Positions 23,011 through 32,323 of a stretch of DNA of 64,000 nt are shown one piece after another; position 1 is the first letter of the stretch; each line of letters begins with the position of its first letter. The translations under genes and the position numbers were made by a program. The stretch is from Chloroflexota bacterium (GTDB lineage Bacteria > Chloroflexota > Limnocylindria > Limnocylindrales > CSP1-4). Location of the stretch: positions 1 through 64,000 of the forward strand of contig PNAP01000042.1 in NCBI GenBank assembly GCA_003169735.1, read 5' to 3'. Below the pieces are notes generated by a model. That model saw only the letters and a list, made by a program, of their open reading frames with translations, was not told the DNA's origin and made no database searches.

Positions 23011-24591
23011 GTGGGCGACCTGGCCACCCAGCTCGATCGACTCCTGGCGCCGGGCCAGCGCGTGGTCGTCGTCTCGAACCGGGGGCCGTTGTCCTTCCAC
23101 CGCGCGCGCGGTAAGCGGTGGCGCGCCGATCGTGGCTCGGGCGGGCTGGTGACGGCGCTGGCCGACCTTGGTCGGCTCGTGCCCATCCGGTGGGTCAGCA
23201 CGGCCAGCGACGCGGGCGACCGAGCGGCCGGCGTGGCGCTGCGGGCAGGCCGCGCGGGGGCGGTCGCGCTCAACGCCGTGATCTCCGCGGAGTTGCCGGG
23301 GCAGGACCTGGAACTCGACCTGGTGGACGTGCCCGAGGAAATCTACCAGGCCCACTACGGCGTCGTGTCGAACCCGTTCCTGTGGTTCCTCCAGCACCAG
23401 CTCTTCGCGCTGCCGTACGAACCCAACGTGGACGAGAGCCTCTTGACGGACTGGCGCGAGGGCTACCGCGTCGTCAATCGGCTCCTCGGCGAGGCGGCGC
23501 TCGGTGCCCATGGCGCGAAGACGGCGGCTCGTCCGGTGGTGCTGCTGCAGGACTATCACCTGTACCTCGCTGCTGGCGTCATCCGCGAGACGCGTCCCGA
23601 TGCCCTCATCCAGCACTTCAACCACATCCCGTGGCCGGCCGTCGAGGCGCTCCAGGTCATCCCGCGCGATCTGCGGCGCGAGATCGTCGGGGGGCTGCTC
23701 GAGAACGACATCCTCGGTTTCCAGACCGACCACTACGCGACCAACTTCCTGCTCGCCGCCGAGGCGTTCGTGCCTGACGCCCGGGTCGACCCGGACGGCC
23801 GCAACGTGCGCTGGCACGACCGGACCATCTGGGTCCGGTCCTACCCCATCTCGCTCGATCCCGACGCGTTGCGGGCGTTCGCGGCAGGACCTGCCGTGGC
23901 CGAGGCGATGACGCATCTCACCGAACGCCTCGAACGTGCCGGAAAGCCGCGCCTGATCGTGCGCGTCGACCGACTCGAGCCCTCCAAGAACGCACTGCGT
24001 GGCTTCCTGGCGTTCGAGTCGCTGCTGGAGCGGAGGCCGGACCTGCGCCCGACCGTCCGCTTCCTGGCCATCCAATCGACCAGCAGGGAGAACATCCCCG
24101 AGTACGCGCGCTACGCAGTGGCCGTGCGCGAGGTCGTCGCTCGGGTCAACGGAATGGCCGATCCCGAGGAGCAGCCCATCTGGCTGCTCGACGGCAGCGA
24201 CCGAGCGCTTGCCATCGCCGCGTTGCGACTCGCTCACACTGTCCTCGTCAACCCCATCGTCGACGGCATGAACCTGGTCGCCAAGGAGGCCGTCCTCGTC
24301 GCGCAACCGGTGCTCATCCTGTCGGAGACGGCCGGCGCCGCCGAGCAACTGGCGGGCGACAGCCTCGCAGTCACGGCCGCCGACGTCGCGGGCACCAGCC
24401 GGACCATGGAACGGGCACTCGCGATGAGTGATGAAGAGCGAATCCGTCGCGCGCGTCGGCTGCGAGCGAGCGTCCGCGATGAGGATCTGTCGTGGTGGCT
24501 CGGCCGCCAGGTCCGCGATCTCGCCGCGGTAGCCGCGGGTCGCCGCCCGCCGAGCCGTCAGCTGCGCGACGCGATGAGGCGGTCGAGCTAG
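23011..24591 (+). CDS. otsA: Trehalose-6-phosphate synthase-like glycosyltransferase (GT20)
   Basis: OtsA makes trehalose 6-phosphate from UDP-glucose (or another NDP-glucose) and glucose 6-phosphate. The protein is 526 residues. GT20 marks are VVVVSNRGPLSFHRARGKRW near the N-terminus, VLLQDYHLYLAAGVIRETRPDALIQHFNHIPWP (Asp-Tyr-His and acceptor loop), GFQTDHYATNFL, RVDRLEPSKNALRGFLAFESLL (donor-binding Arg and Lys), and DGMNLVAKEAVLVAQPVLILSETAGAAEQL. The start codon is GTG 23011, 17 bp after nuoN; there is no strong ribosome-binding site. Its end overlaps otsB by 4 bp, convergent. Trehalose pathway by context with otsB. Confidence 0.92.
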   Translation: MGDLATQLDRLLAPGQRVVVVSNRGPLSFHRARGKRWRADRGSGGLVTALADLGRLVPIRWVSTASDAGDRAAGVALRAGRAGAVALNAVISAELPGQDLELDLVDVPEEIYQAHYGVVSNPFLWFLQHQLFALPYEPNVDESLLTDWREGYRVVNRLLGEAALGAHGAKTAARPVVLLQDYHLYLAAGVIRETRPDALIQHFNHIPWPAVEALQVIPRDLRREIVGGLLENDILGFQTDHYATNFLLAAEAFVPDARVDPDGRNVRWHDRTIWVRSYPISLDPDALRAFAAGPAVAEAMTHLTERLERAGKPRLIVRVDRLEPSKNALRGFLAFESLLERRPDLRPTVRFLAIQSTSRENIPEYARYAVAVREVVARVNGMADPEEQPIWLLDGSDRALAIAALRLAHTVLVNPIVDGMNLVAKEAVLVAQPVLILSETAGAAEQLAGDSLAVTAADVAGTSRTMERALAMSDEERIRRARRLRASVRDEDLSWWLGRQVRDLAAVAAGRRPPSRQLRDAMRRSS

Positions 24592-25433
24592 GCGCTCGAG
24601 GGAGCGAGGTGTCGGGCCATGCCCCACAGCAGCCGTGCCGCCTCGGCCGGGGAGGTGAGCACCAGATCGGCCGCCTCGGCGACCGCGACAGGGACCTCCG
24701 ACCGAGCCTGGACAGCGATGGCGAGCCCCTCGATCCGGTGATCGGCACGTGCCTCGCGGAGCGCGATGAAGGCCTCCGCGTCGGAGATGTCATCGCCGAG
24801 CGTGATCGCCGCCCTGGGCTGATGCTCGGCGAGCAGGCCGCGCATCGCGTCGCCCTTGGCCGGCGACCCGGCAGGCCGCAGCTCCATCACGCGCCTGCCG
24901 GGAAAGCGCTGGAGCTCCTGATCGGGATCGAGCGACTCCACGGCGGCGCTGACGCGCGCGCCCGCACTGTCGACGTCAGGCGCGGCCCGGAAGTGGAACG
25001 CGACCGAGCCGCCCTTGCGCTCGACGATCAGCCACGGTTCGCCGATCACTCTGGGCACGCCAGTGGCGAGCCGCTCGGCGACCGCCGCATGGGCCGCACC
25101 GACGGCCGGCACGTGCACGAGCATCCCCCCGGCGCGGCCGCGACGTGGGAGGTAGCCCTTCTCCACGCCGTGGTTGCCGAGATACGTGGCGCCGCCGATC
25201 CGTGTGCGACTCGCCACGTCGGCGGCGGTCCGTCCCGAGAGGATCGCCACGTGGACCCCATCGACGCCGGCCAGGCGCCGCAACGCTCGCTGGGCGAGCG
25301 GCAGCATCCGCGCCGCCCACGGATCGAGGTTGATGTCACTGAGCGTCCCATCGAAGTCCGAGACGATGAGCAGCGGCCGCAGTTTCAGCAACGGCCGGAT
25401 GGCCACGAGCGCCTCGCGCCCGGTCACCGTCAC
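24588..25433 (-). CDS. otsB: Trehalose-6-phosphate phosphatase-like (HAD superfamily)
   Basis: OtsB removes phosphate from trehalose 6-phosphate. The 281-residue protein has HAD motif I as SDFDGTLSDI (nucleophile and general acid Asp), motif II LSGRTAADV, YLGNHGVEKG, and the C-terminal metal site TLGDDISDAEAF (motif IV). The HGVE element is typical of T6PP enzymes. GTG 25433 overlaps the stop of the TlpA-like gene upstream (4 bp), so the two are probably co-transcribed; otsA is convergent on the other strand. Confidence 0.9.
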   Translation of the reverse strand: MTVTGREALVAIRPLLKLRPLLIVSDFDGTLSDINLDPWAARMLPLAQRALRRLAGVDGVHVAILSGRTAADVASRTRIGGATYLGNHGVEKGYLPRRGRAGGMLVHVPAVGAAHAAVAERLATGVPRVIGEPWLIVERKGGSVAFHFRAAPDVDSAGARVSAAVESLDPDQELQRFPGRRVMELRPAGSPAKGDAMRGLLAEHQPRAAITLGDDISDAEAFIALREARADHRIEGLAIAVQARSEVPVAVAEAADLVLTSPAEAARLLWGMARHLAPSSA

Positions 25434-26140
25434 GGGCTGAGGACGAGGTCGGGCAGCACGGTGTGGATGCTGTCGATGAACTGCTGGCGGTCGGCGCCGC
25501 CGTAGAGGAACGCGGCGATGTGGCCGTCAGCCGTGACCCAGTAGTGGACCGGCAGCGCGTACGCGCCCCAGGTCTTCTGCGCGGCACCGTCGTGGTCGAG
25601 TCCGGTCGGGATGTCGATGTTGAGCGAGTCGAGGAAGGTCCCGACGGTGTCCTCGTCCTCGCCGACATCGACGATCAGCACGGTCATCTTGTCGGCCAGC
25701 TGCGGGTCGAGCGCCTCCATTGCCGGGAGCTCGTCGCGACAGGACGGGCACCAGGTGGCCATGAAGTCGATCCAGATGGGCTGCCCGACGATGGCGCTGG
25801 TATCGATCTGGCCGCCGCCGAGCTGGTCGAGCAGCAGCGCCGGCGCGCGATCACCCACCTTCAGGCCGACCGGTGCGGGCGAAGGCGTCAGCGACGGGCT
25901 CGGCGTGATCGAAGGTGACGGGCTCGAAGCGGCCGTCGCGGTCGCCGGCACGGACGACGGAGTGGCGGAGGCGGCCGGTGGCGTGGACGCGGCAGTGATG
26001 GATGATGGCGCCGGCGTGATGCTCGGTACCGTCGAGGGGATCGACTCCGGTCGGCCGAGCGCGAATGCGACGAACCCTGCCAGAGCGATCAAGACCACGA
26101 ACAGGCCCGCCAAAACTCCGGCGGCGATGGGTCCACGCAT
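25430..26140 (-). CDS. TlpA/ResA-like thioredoxin-fold protein, membrane anchored
   Basis: The protein has 236 residues. An N-terminal hydrophobic anchor (PIAAGVLAGLFVVLIALAGF, about residues 4-25) is followed by a Ser/Thr/Pro linker of about 75 residues and a thioredoxin-like domain with VGDRAPALLLDQLGGG, the redox motif WCPSC (in IDFMATWCPSCRDELP) and the cis-Pro region ALPVHYWVTADG. It probably acts outside the membrane in thiol-disulfide exchange, for example cytochrome c or secreted protein maturation. The ATG at 26140 was chosen because it begins just before the membrane anchor; the 38 extra upstream codons are Arg/Pro-rich and lack signal features. Confidence 0.85.
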   Translation of the reverse strand: MRGPIAAGVLAGLFVVLIALAGFVAFALGRPESIPSTVPSITPAPSSITAASTPPAASATPSSVPATATAASSPSPSITPSPSLTPSPAPVGLKVGDRAPALLLDQLGGGQIDTSAIVGQPIWIDFMATWCPSCRDELPAMEALDPQLADKMTVLIVDVGEDEDTVGTFLDSLNIDIPTGLDHDGAAQKTWGAYALPVHYWVTADGHIAAFLYGGADRQQFIDSIHTVLPDLVLSP

Positions 26141-26248
26141 GTCCGGCGAGTGTACGCCGGGGGCGCCGCTCGGCCGTTCGGGGGCGCCGGGGTGTCGAGG
26201 CGCGTGGTGCCGAGAAGCCATGCGGGGAGCGCTGCGACTCGCCCGGGG

Positions 26249-26254
26249 TAGCAT
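26249..26254 (+). promoter_or_regulatory. Leaderless-type -10 element
   Basis: TAGCAT lies 8 nt before the ATG at 26263, with no Shine-Dalgarno in between; consistent with leaderless initiation of the sortase-like gene. Confidence 0.45.
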
Positions 26255-26262
26255 CGTCGCTC

Positions 26263-27063
26263 ATGCGCTTACTCGCGAGGATCGTCGGCCGCATCGTCCC
26301 AGCGTTGCTGATGGCCGCCGGCGTGACGCTCGTCGCGACGGGGCTGCTGTCGTACGCGGCGCCATCCGGCGCACGGAACGCCGCATCTCCCTCGGACTCG
26401 GCGGCCGTCCCGACGCCAAGCACGATCTTCGCCGCTACGCCCTTGCCGCCCGATTCGCTTCCCCCCACCCTGAGCGCGACGCCGATCGCGCCCACGGCCA
26501 CACCCAGCCCGGCGACGTCGGGCGCCGTGCCATCTGCGACGGCCACGGCTTCGAGCCCTCCTGCCCCGACCGTCACGCGGGTCGCGCTGCCGGCCCTCGG
26601 CATCGACCTGCCGGTCATCTCGCGCCTGCAGCCGGTCCCCGGGCAGGGCCCCGACTTCTACCCGCCGTGCGACGTCGCCATAGATGACGATGCCTTCGTT
26701 CAGCCGAGCCAGGCGGGCACCACGTACCTGTATGCGCACGCTCAGGCGGGCATGTTCCTGCCCTTGCTCCTGGCGTCGCGGCAACCGGACAGCGGAGCCT
26801 CGATGCTCGGCGACCTGATCGAGGTCTACACCGACGACGATCGCCTGTACGTCTACTCCGTCGACCAGGTCAAGCGCCACGCCACCGACTTCGCCATCGC
26901 CGCGACGTCACCGGGCCAGTACCAGGTCGTGCTGCAGACCAGCGAGGGTCCCTTCGGCACCGTCCTCAAGCTCCAGGTCGCCGGCGACCTCGTGCGTGAG
27001 CTGCCCGCCACCGATGCCGACGCCCACCCGACCCCGCAGCCCAGGGCCTGCTATCCGGGCTGA
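26263..27063 (+). CDS. Sortase-like extracytoplasmic protein with Ser in the TLxTC position
   Basis: The protein has 266 residues: an N-terminal hydrophobic anchor (IVPALLMAAGVTLVATGLL), a Pro/Thr/Ala-rich stretch to about residue 105, then a sortase-like beta-barrel domain. Visible sortase elements are LGIDLPVISR, TTYLYAHAQAGMFLPLL (the catalytic His region), LGDLIEVYTDDDRLYVYSV and VVLQTSEGPFGTVLKLQV. In sortases the last motif is TLxTC with the nucleophilic Cys; here the position is Ser (LQTS). The only other Cys near the domain is in YPPCDVAI. Thus the protein is either non-catalytic, uses another residue, or belongs to a separate sortase-fold family. Preceded by a leaderless-type -10. 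Confidence 0.75.
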   Translation: MRLLARIVGRIVPALLMAAGVTLVATGLLSYAAPSGARNAASPSDSAAVPTPSTIFAATPLPPDSLPPTLSATPIAPTATPSPATSGAVPSATATASSPPAPTVTRVALPALGIDLPVISRLQPVPGQGPDFYPPCDVAIDDDAFVQPSQAGTTYLYAHAQAGMFLPLLLASRQPDSGASMLGDLIEVYTDDDRLYVYSVDQVKRHATDFAIAATSPGQYQVVLQTSEGPFGTVLKLQVAGDLVRELPATDADAHPTPQPRACYPG

Positions 27064-27073
27064 AGGTCGAACG

Positions 27074-28126
27074 TCAGATCCAGTCGATGCGCCGGAAGTA
27101 GATGAAGGCGGCGACCCCGAGAGCGACCATGAACCCGGTGATGAGCCAGAAGCCCGGCTGTTCAGCGAAATCCAGTGCGAGTCCCGCCTCGCTCATGCCG
27201 AAGATGCCCGCCACCGCCCCGACGCCGGCGAGGATGACGGTCACCGCGGTCAACCGCTTCATGACCTCCGAGAGGTTGTTGTTGACGGTCGAGAGATAAG
27301 CGTCGAGCGACGTGCTGACGAGCTCCCGATAGCTGTCGAGCTCGTCCGTGAGGCGGATGAGGTGGTCGTAGACGTCGCGGAAATAGATGACCCGATCGGG
27401 GTTGATGAGCGGGTTCTCGCGGTTGGTGAGCTGGTTGAAGACCTCGCGCTCCGGGCTCACCGCGTGGCGAATCTCGAGCAGCTCGCGGCGCACCGTGAAA
27501 AGGCGCTCGATGACGTACTTGGTGGGGCGCCGAAGGACGTCGTCCTGGAGGTCCTCGATCTCGTCGCCGAGCTTGTCGAAGACGGGGAAGTAGCCGTCGA
27601 CGGCGGCATCGACGACCGCCCAGAGCATGTGATCGACGCCGACGCCGAGGAAATGGCCGGCCCCGTTGCGCTTGACATTGGCCTTCTCGGCGGGCCGCCA
27701 CTCCGGCGGATGGGAGGTCAACAGGAAACGCTTGCCGAGGACCATGTCGAGTTCCGCCGGGGCGAGCTCGCCCTCGTAGAGGAGGGCGAACAGGACCACG
27801 TGCATGATCCCCGCCGTGTATTCGATCTTGGCGCGCTGGTTGCGCTCGATGATGTCCTCGACGATGAGCGGGTGCAGCTCGAGGCAGTCGGCGATCCGAC
27901 GCAGGGTCGGCGTCGAGGCGTTCTCGAGGTCGACCCAGAGGCGCGTCGTCGGGTCGTGATGCGCGTCCTGGATGGCTTCGACGGTGTCGACTTCGACGGT
28001 CGAGCCGTCGGGGCGCCAGACGAAGCCGCGGATGGGGCCGTCCGGCGCCTCTCCGTCCGTGTCGGGCGGGACGTCAGAGTGCGAGTGCGGCCTGGGCGGC
28101 TCCGTCGTCGGCATCGCTTCCGTCAT
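27074..28126 (-). CDS. CorA-like divalent cation transporter with a GMS instead of GMN motif
   Basis: The 350-residue protein has a large cytoplasmic N-terminal domain (about 1-290) with WVDLENAST, LHPLIVEDIIERNQRAKIEYTAGIMHVVLF and long helices, then two C-terminal helices (about 292-315 and 325-343) ending in a charged RRIDWI. In CorA proteins the first pore helix ends in Y/F-G-M-N; here it reads GIFGMSEAG, so the essential Asn is Ser. Substrate is therefore uncertain (Mg, Ni/Co or other; the ZntB branch uses other variants). The first 53 bp overlap the end of the MFS gene; a start slightly downstream is possible. Confidence 0.85.
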   Translation of the reverse strand: MTEAMPTTEPPRPHSHSDVPPDTDGEAPDGPIRGFVWRPDGSTVEVDTVEAIQDAHHDPTTRLWVDLENASTPTLRRIADCLELHPLIVEDIIERNQRAKIEYTAGIMHVVLFALLYEGELAPAELDMVLGKRFLLTSHPPEWRPAEKANVKRNGAGHFLGVGVDHMLWAVVDAAVDGYFPVFDKLGDEIEDLQDDVLRRPTKYVIERLFTVRRELLEIRHAVSPEREVFNQLTNRENPLINPDRVIYFRDVYDHLIRLTDELDSYRELVSTSLDAYLSTVNNNLSEVMKRLTAVTVILAGVGAVAGIFGMSEAGLALDFAEQPGFWLITGFMVALGVAAFIYFRRIDWI

Positions 28127-29699
28127 CGGCCGGGATCGTACGCTGATCGACCGACCGTCGGGAAGGGCGTCCCATGAGCAGCGTCGGGATGACGGCGACG
28201 ACCATCACGCCGGCCGCCACGAGCATCAGCCCGGCCAGGATGCCGGCCGCCTGCTGGCTTGCCCATCGCTCGAGATAGTCGACCACCAGGCCGTCCTGGA
28301 GCGGTCGACCCTGGAGCGCGGGCGGCAGGACCGCGTCGCGGGCGACCGGATCGACCAGCACGGCGCTCAGCTCGGAGATGCGATTCGACCCGAACCCGGT
28401 CAGGACGGCGAGGCCGACGGCCATGCCCGCCATCCGCGCCACGGTCACGCCCGCCGAGGCGACGCCGAAGGCCTGCCGGCCGAGCGCCTCGACCGCGGCC
28501 GTGCTGCGCGGCGTGACGGTCAACCCGAAACCGAGCCCGAACAGGCTCACTCCGCCAACCACCACCGCAAGGTCAGTGGTTGCGTCAGCACGCGCGAGGA
28601 CGAGCAACCCGCCGATGCTGATGGCCAGGCCGAGGAGGCTGAGCCACATCGCCGAGAGGATGCGCAGCGCGAAACCCGATACCAGCGCGCCGACGGCCAC
28701 CGCCAGCGCCAGCGACCCGAGGACGAGACGCTGTTCGTCCGGGCCTGCATAGCGGACGCGGTCGACGAAGACGGCCGCGCCGATGATGGCCGTCGCGAGC
28801 GCGTACCCGGTCAGCAGGCTGACCAGCACGGCCGAGCCGAAGACACGGTTGCGCAGCAGCCGCAGGTCGAGGAACGGATCCTTCGTCCGCGTGTTGCGGA
28901 TGACCGCCAGCGCGCCGATGACCAGCGTCGCCACGCCGAGTTCCAGCGCGCCCGGGAACGTTGCGTCGGTCTCGCCGAGACGCGTCAGCGCCAGCAGGCC
29001 GGTCGCCAGCGTGGCCGTGAACAGGCCCGCCCCGAAGAGGTCGAGGCCGCCCTGGCGCGTGGGTCGTGGCCACGACGGCGCCGCCGCCCACAGGTAGATG
29101 AGCCCGAGGATGGCGAGCGGCGCTCCGAGATAGAAGATCCAGCGCCACGCCGGAACGGCAAGATCGGCGAGCGTGGAGTGGGCGAGGCCAGCGCTGGCGA
29201 GAGCGGGGCCGAGCTGGTACGTCTCGAGCACGAACGCTCCCGCGACCGGCCCGATGGCCATGCCCAGGAAGGTGAAGGCGCCCACGACGCCGAGTGCCCG
29301 GGCCCGCGCTTGACCCTCGAACAGGTAGCTCGCCCCGGCCGTGGCGAGGGGCACGATGGCACCCGCCCCGATGCCCTGGAAGACGCGCGCCAGGATGAGC
29401 TGGTCGAGCGTCTGTGCCGCGCCCGACAGCACCGAGCCGATGGCGAACGAGATGAGCGACAGCGCGAACAGCCGCGGCAGCCCGAAGCGGTCCGCGGCGC
29501 GACCGGCGAGCGGCATGATCGAGATGTACGTCAGCGCGTAGCCGTTGACGATCCAGGACGCTCGGCGCAGCTCCGTCCAGCCGGCCAGGTCGGCCACGAT
29601 GGACGGCAGCGCCACAGCCGTGATCATCAACTCGACGCCCACCAGGCAGGCGCCCCCGCTGAGCGCCGCCAGCAGCAGCAGTCGACCCCGTGAGCTCAT
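28074..29699 (-). CDS. MFS exporter, EmrB/QacA (DHA2)-like
   Basis: The 541-residue protein has about 14 hydrophobic segments. Motifs are VALPSIVADL (helix 1 end), WIVNGYALTYISIMPLAGRAADRFGLPRLF (motif A-like loop), RVFQGIGAGAIVPLATA (motif B region, with the conserved Arg and Gln-Gly) and GVVGAFTFLGMAIGPVAGAF (motif C). This fits a 14-TM proton-coupled drug exporter. ATG 29699 was chosen: TACACT lies 6 nt upstream (leaderless pattern), and the longer frame overlaps the operator region. It is divergent from an ArsR-type regulator, which probably controls it. Confidence 0.9.
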   Translation of the reverse strand: MSSRGRLLLLAALSGGACLVGVELMITAVALPSIVADLAGWTELRRASWIVNGYALTYISIMPLAGRAADRFGLPRLFALSLISFAIGSVLSGAAQTLDQLILARVFQGIGAGAIVPLATAGASYLFEGQARARALGVVGAFTFLGMAIGPVAGAFVLETYQLGPALASAGLAHSTLADLAVPAWRWIFYLGAPLAILGLIYLWAAAPSWPRPTRQGGLDLFGAGLFTATLATGLLALTRLGETDATFPGALELGVATLVIGALAVIRNTRTKDPFLDLRLLRNRVFGSAVLVSLLTGYALATAIIGAAVFVDRVRYAGPDEQRLVLGSLALAVAVGALVSGFALRILSAMWLSLLGLAISIGGLLVLARADATTDLAVVVGGVSLFGLGFGLTVTPRSTAAVEALGRQAFGVASAGVTVARMAGMAVGLAVLTGFGSNRISELSAVLVDPVARDAVLPPALQGRPLQDGLVVDYLERWASQQAAGILAGLMLVAAGVMVVAVIPTLLMGRPSRRSVDQRTIPADDGSDADDGAAQAALAL

Positions 29700-29705
29700 T
29701 GGCGG

Positions 29706-29711
29706 AGTGTA
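29706..29711 (-). promoter_or_regulatory. Leaderless-type -10 element for the MFS gene
   Basis: On the minus strand TACACT ends 6 nt before the ATG at 29699. No Shine-Dalgarno is present. Confidence 0.45.
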
Positions 29712-29731
29712 GGGCGCCGATAGGTGAGCCC

Positions 29732-29791
29732 TTGACAGTGCCGCGAAGTCAGGTAGTATCAACGCAGCTTTATATGAAGCCTCGTTGATAC
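29732..29791 (+). promoter_or_regulatory. Promoter and ArsR-type operator between the MFS and arsR genes
   Basis: TTGACA (29732-29737) and TAGTAT (29754-29759) are 16 nt apart, a good promoter for the regulator gene. A perfect 9-bp inverted repeat GTATCAACG / CGTTGATAC lies at 29756-29764 and 29783-29791, overlapping the -10 and the transcript start. ATCAA...TTGAT-type dyads are common ArsR-family sites, so autoregulation and control of the divergent exporter are likely. Confidence 0.65.
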
Positions 29792-29813
29792 ATCAGGAGC
29801 GCCAGCCCGATCC

Positions 29814-30176
29814 GTGCCGAGTCCCGCCCGCATCCGCTCGACCATCGCCACGCTGACGGCGCCCCCCGAGGATCTGCGCGAGGTCGCCGTCTACCACAAG
29901 GCCCTCGCCGACCCCACGCGTCTGAGCATCCTGCGGCGCCTGGCCGACGCGCCGGGCACGGTGACCGAGCTGATCGACCACGTCGACCTTTCGCAGCCGC
30001 TCGTGTCGTGGCACCTGCGCCGCCTCAAGGCGGCCGGCCTGATCGAGATGCAGCGCAACGGCCGCGAGGTCATCTGCTCGCTGCGCCGCGACACCATCGA
30101 CGCCTACCGCGAACGCGAGCGCGCGTTACTGGCGCCGGCTGCCGCCACGCCTGACCGAACCCCCAGCGCCGCCTGA
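29814..30176 (+). CDS. ArsR-family winged-helix transcriptional regulator
   Basis: The 120-residue protein has the ArsR/HTH_20-type winged helix: EVAVYHKALADPTRLSILRRLADAPGTVTELIDHV, recognition helix SQPLVSWHLRRLKAAGLIE, and wing MQRNGREVICSLR. No metal-binding CxC typical of metal sensors is present, so the signal may be a non-metal ligand or redox state. Start GTG 29814; an AGGAG lies 14 nt upstream, longer than usual. It is divergent from the MFS exporter and 11 bp upstream of the CDP-alcohol phosphotransferase gene. Confidence 0.88.
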   Translation: MPSPARIRSTIATLTAPPEDLREVAVYHKALADPTRLSILRRLADAPGTVTELIDHVDLSQPLVSWHLRRLKAAGLIEMQRNGREVICSLRRDTIDAYRERERALLAPAAATPDRTPSAA

Positions 30177-30187
30177 GTCGCAACGTC

Positions 30188-30826
30188 ATGCCTGATGGTT
30201 CGGTCGTCTCCGTCGCCACTCGCGATCGGTGGCGCGCGCGGGTGGAGCCGTTCGCCCGCGGCTTCGGACGGCTGGGGCTGACGCCCAACGCGCTGACCGT
30301 CCTTGGCTTCGGCATCTCCGGCGTCGCCGCCATCACGGCCGGTCTCCAATGGTGGATCGCGGCCGGGGTCATCAGCATGGGCGGCGCCGCCTTCGACATG
30401 TTCGATGGCGCCCTTGCCCGCGCGACCGGCACCGCCAGCGTCTTTGGGGCGTTCCTCGACAGCACCCTCGACCGGTGGGGAGAGGCGGTCGTCTACATCG
30501 GCATCGTCGCTGGCGGCTTCGCGGCCGGCGACTCGCTCACCGTCATCCTCGCCGCGCTCGCGATGAGTGCCGCGTTCATGGTCAGCTATGCCCGGGCCAA
30601 GGCCGAGAGCCTTGGCTTCAAGGGCGAAGTCGGCATCGCTCCGCGCCCCGAGCGCATCGTCATCCTCGGCGTCGGCCTCATCCTCGCCGGCATCACCCGC
30701 GGTCCGGCCAACGGCCCGTGGCTCCAGATCGCCCTGGCGGCCATCGCCGCCCTCAGCAGCATCACCGTCGTCCAGCGGATCCTTCATGTCCGCGCCCAGG
30801 CATCACAGTCGGAGGTCTCTCACTGA
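30188..30826 (+). CDS. CDP-alcohol phosphatidyltransferase, probable phosphatidylinositol-phosphate synthase
   Basis: The 212-residue membrane protein has about six hydrophobic segments and the CDP-alcohol phosphotransferase signature D-x2-D-G-x2-A-R-x8-G-x3-D-x3-D, seen as [26 protein letters not shown] with all acidic residues present. N-terminal [13 protein letters not shown] is also typical. The gene directly precedes inositol-3-phosphate synthase (1 bp gap), which strongly suggests the acceptor is inositol 3-phosphate, giving phosphatidylinositol phosphate as in actinobacteria and archaea. Glycerol-3-phosphate cannot be excluded. Confidence 0.85.
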   Translation: MPDGSVVSVATRDRWRARVEPFARGFGRLGLTPNALTVLGFGISGVAAITAGLQWWIAAGVISMGGAAFDMFDGALARATGTASVFGAFLDSTLDRWGEAVVYIGIVAGGFAAGDSLTVILAALAMSAAFMVSYARAKAESLGFKGEVGIAPRPERIVILGVGLILAGITRGPANGPWLQIALAAIAALSSITVVQRILHVRAQASQSEVSH

Positions 30827-30827
30827 C

Positions 30828-32093
<1,266 letters not shown>

Positions 32094-32097
32094 TCGT

Positions 32098-32310
32098 CTA
32101 GATCGATCCGCGCAGCGCCAGGAACAGGTTCAGCGCCACGACCATCAGGACGCCGACAACCATCAGGACGCCGACGACCACGGCCGCGACCCCAGCCTGG
32201 ATGAGCGACCAGGCGACCACGAGCACGACGATCGGACCGACGAACAGCTCCCACGCATCGCCGATCAGGAAGTCGTACAGGAACGCGCCGAAGGCACGCA
32301 CGTAGCTCAT
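32098..32310 (-). CDS. Small membrane protein, two helices
   Basis: The protein has 70 residues. After a short amphipathic start (MSYVRAFGAFLYDFLIGD) there are two hydrophobic segments, WELFVGPIVVLVVAWSLI and VAAVVVGVLMVVGVLMVVALNLFLAL. No family was recognised. ATG 32310 is 14 bp after the stop of the upstream membrane-protein gene on the same strand, suggesting one unit. Converges on ino1 with a gap of 4 bp. Confidence 0.6.
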   Translation of the reverse strand: MSYVRAFGAFLYDFLIGDAWELFVGPIVVLVVAWSLIQAGVAAVVVGVLMVVGVLMVVALNLFLALRGSI

Positions 32311-32323
32311 CGCGGCGTCGCCC

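Noticed and set aside
28074..28126. Frameshift or fusion between the CorA-like and MFS genes because of their 53-bp overlap
   Set aside because: Both frames are intact and each has a plausible start and stop; an over-extended CorA N-terminus is the simpler explanation.
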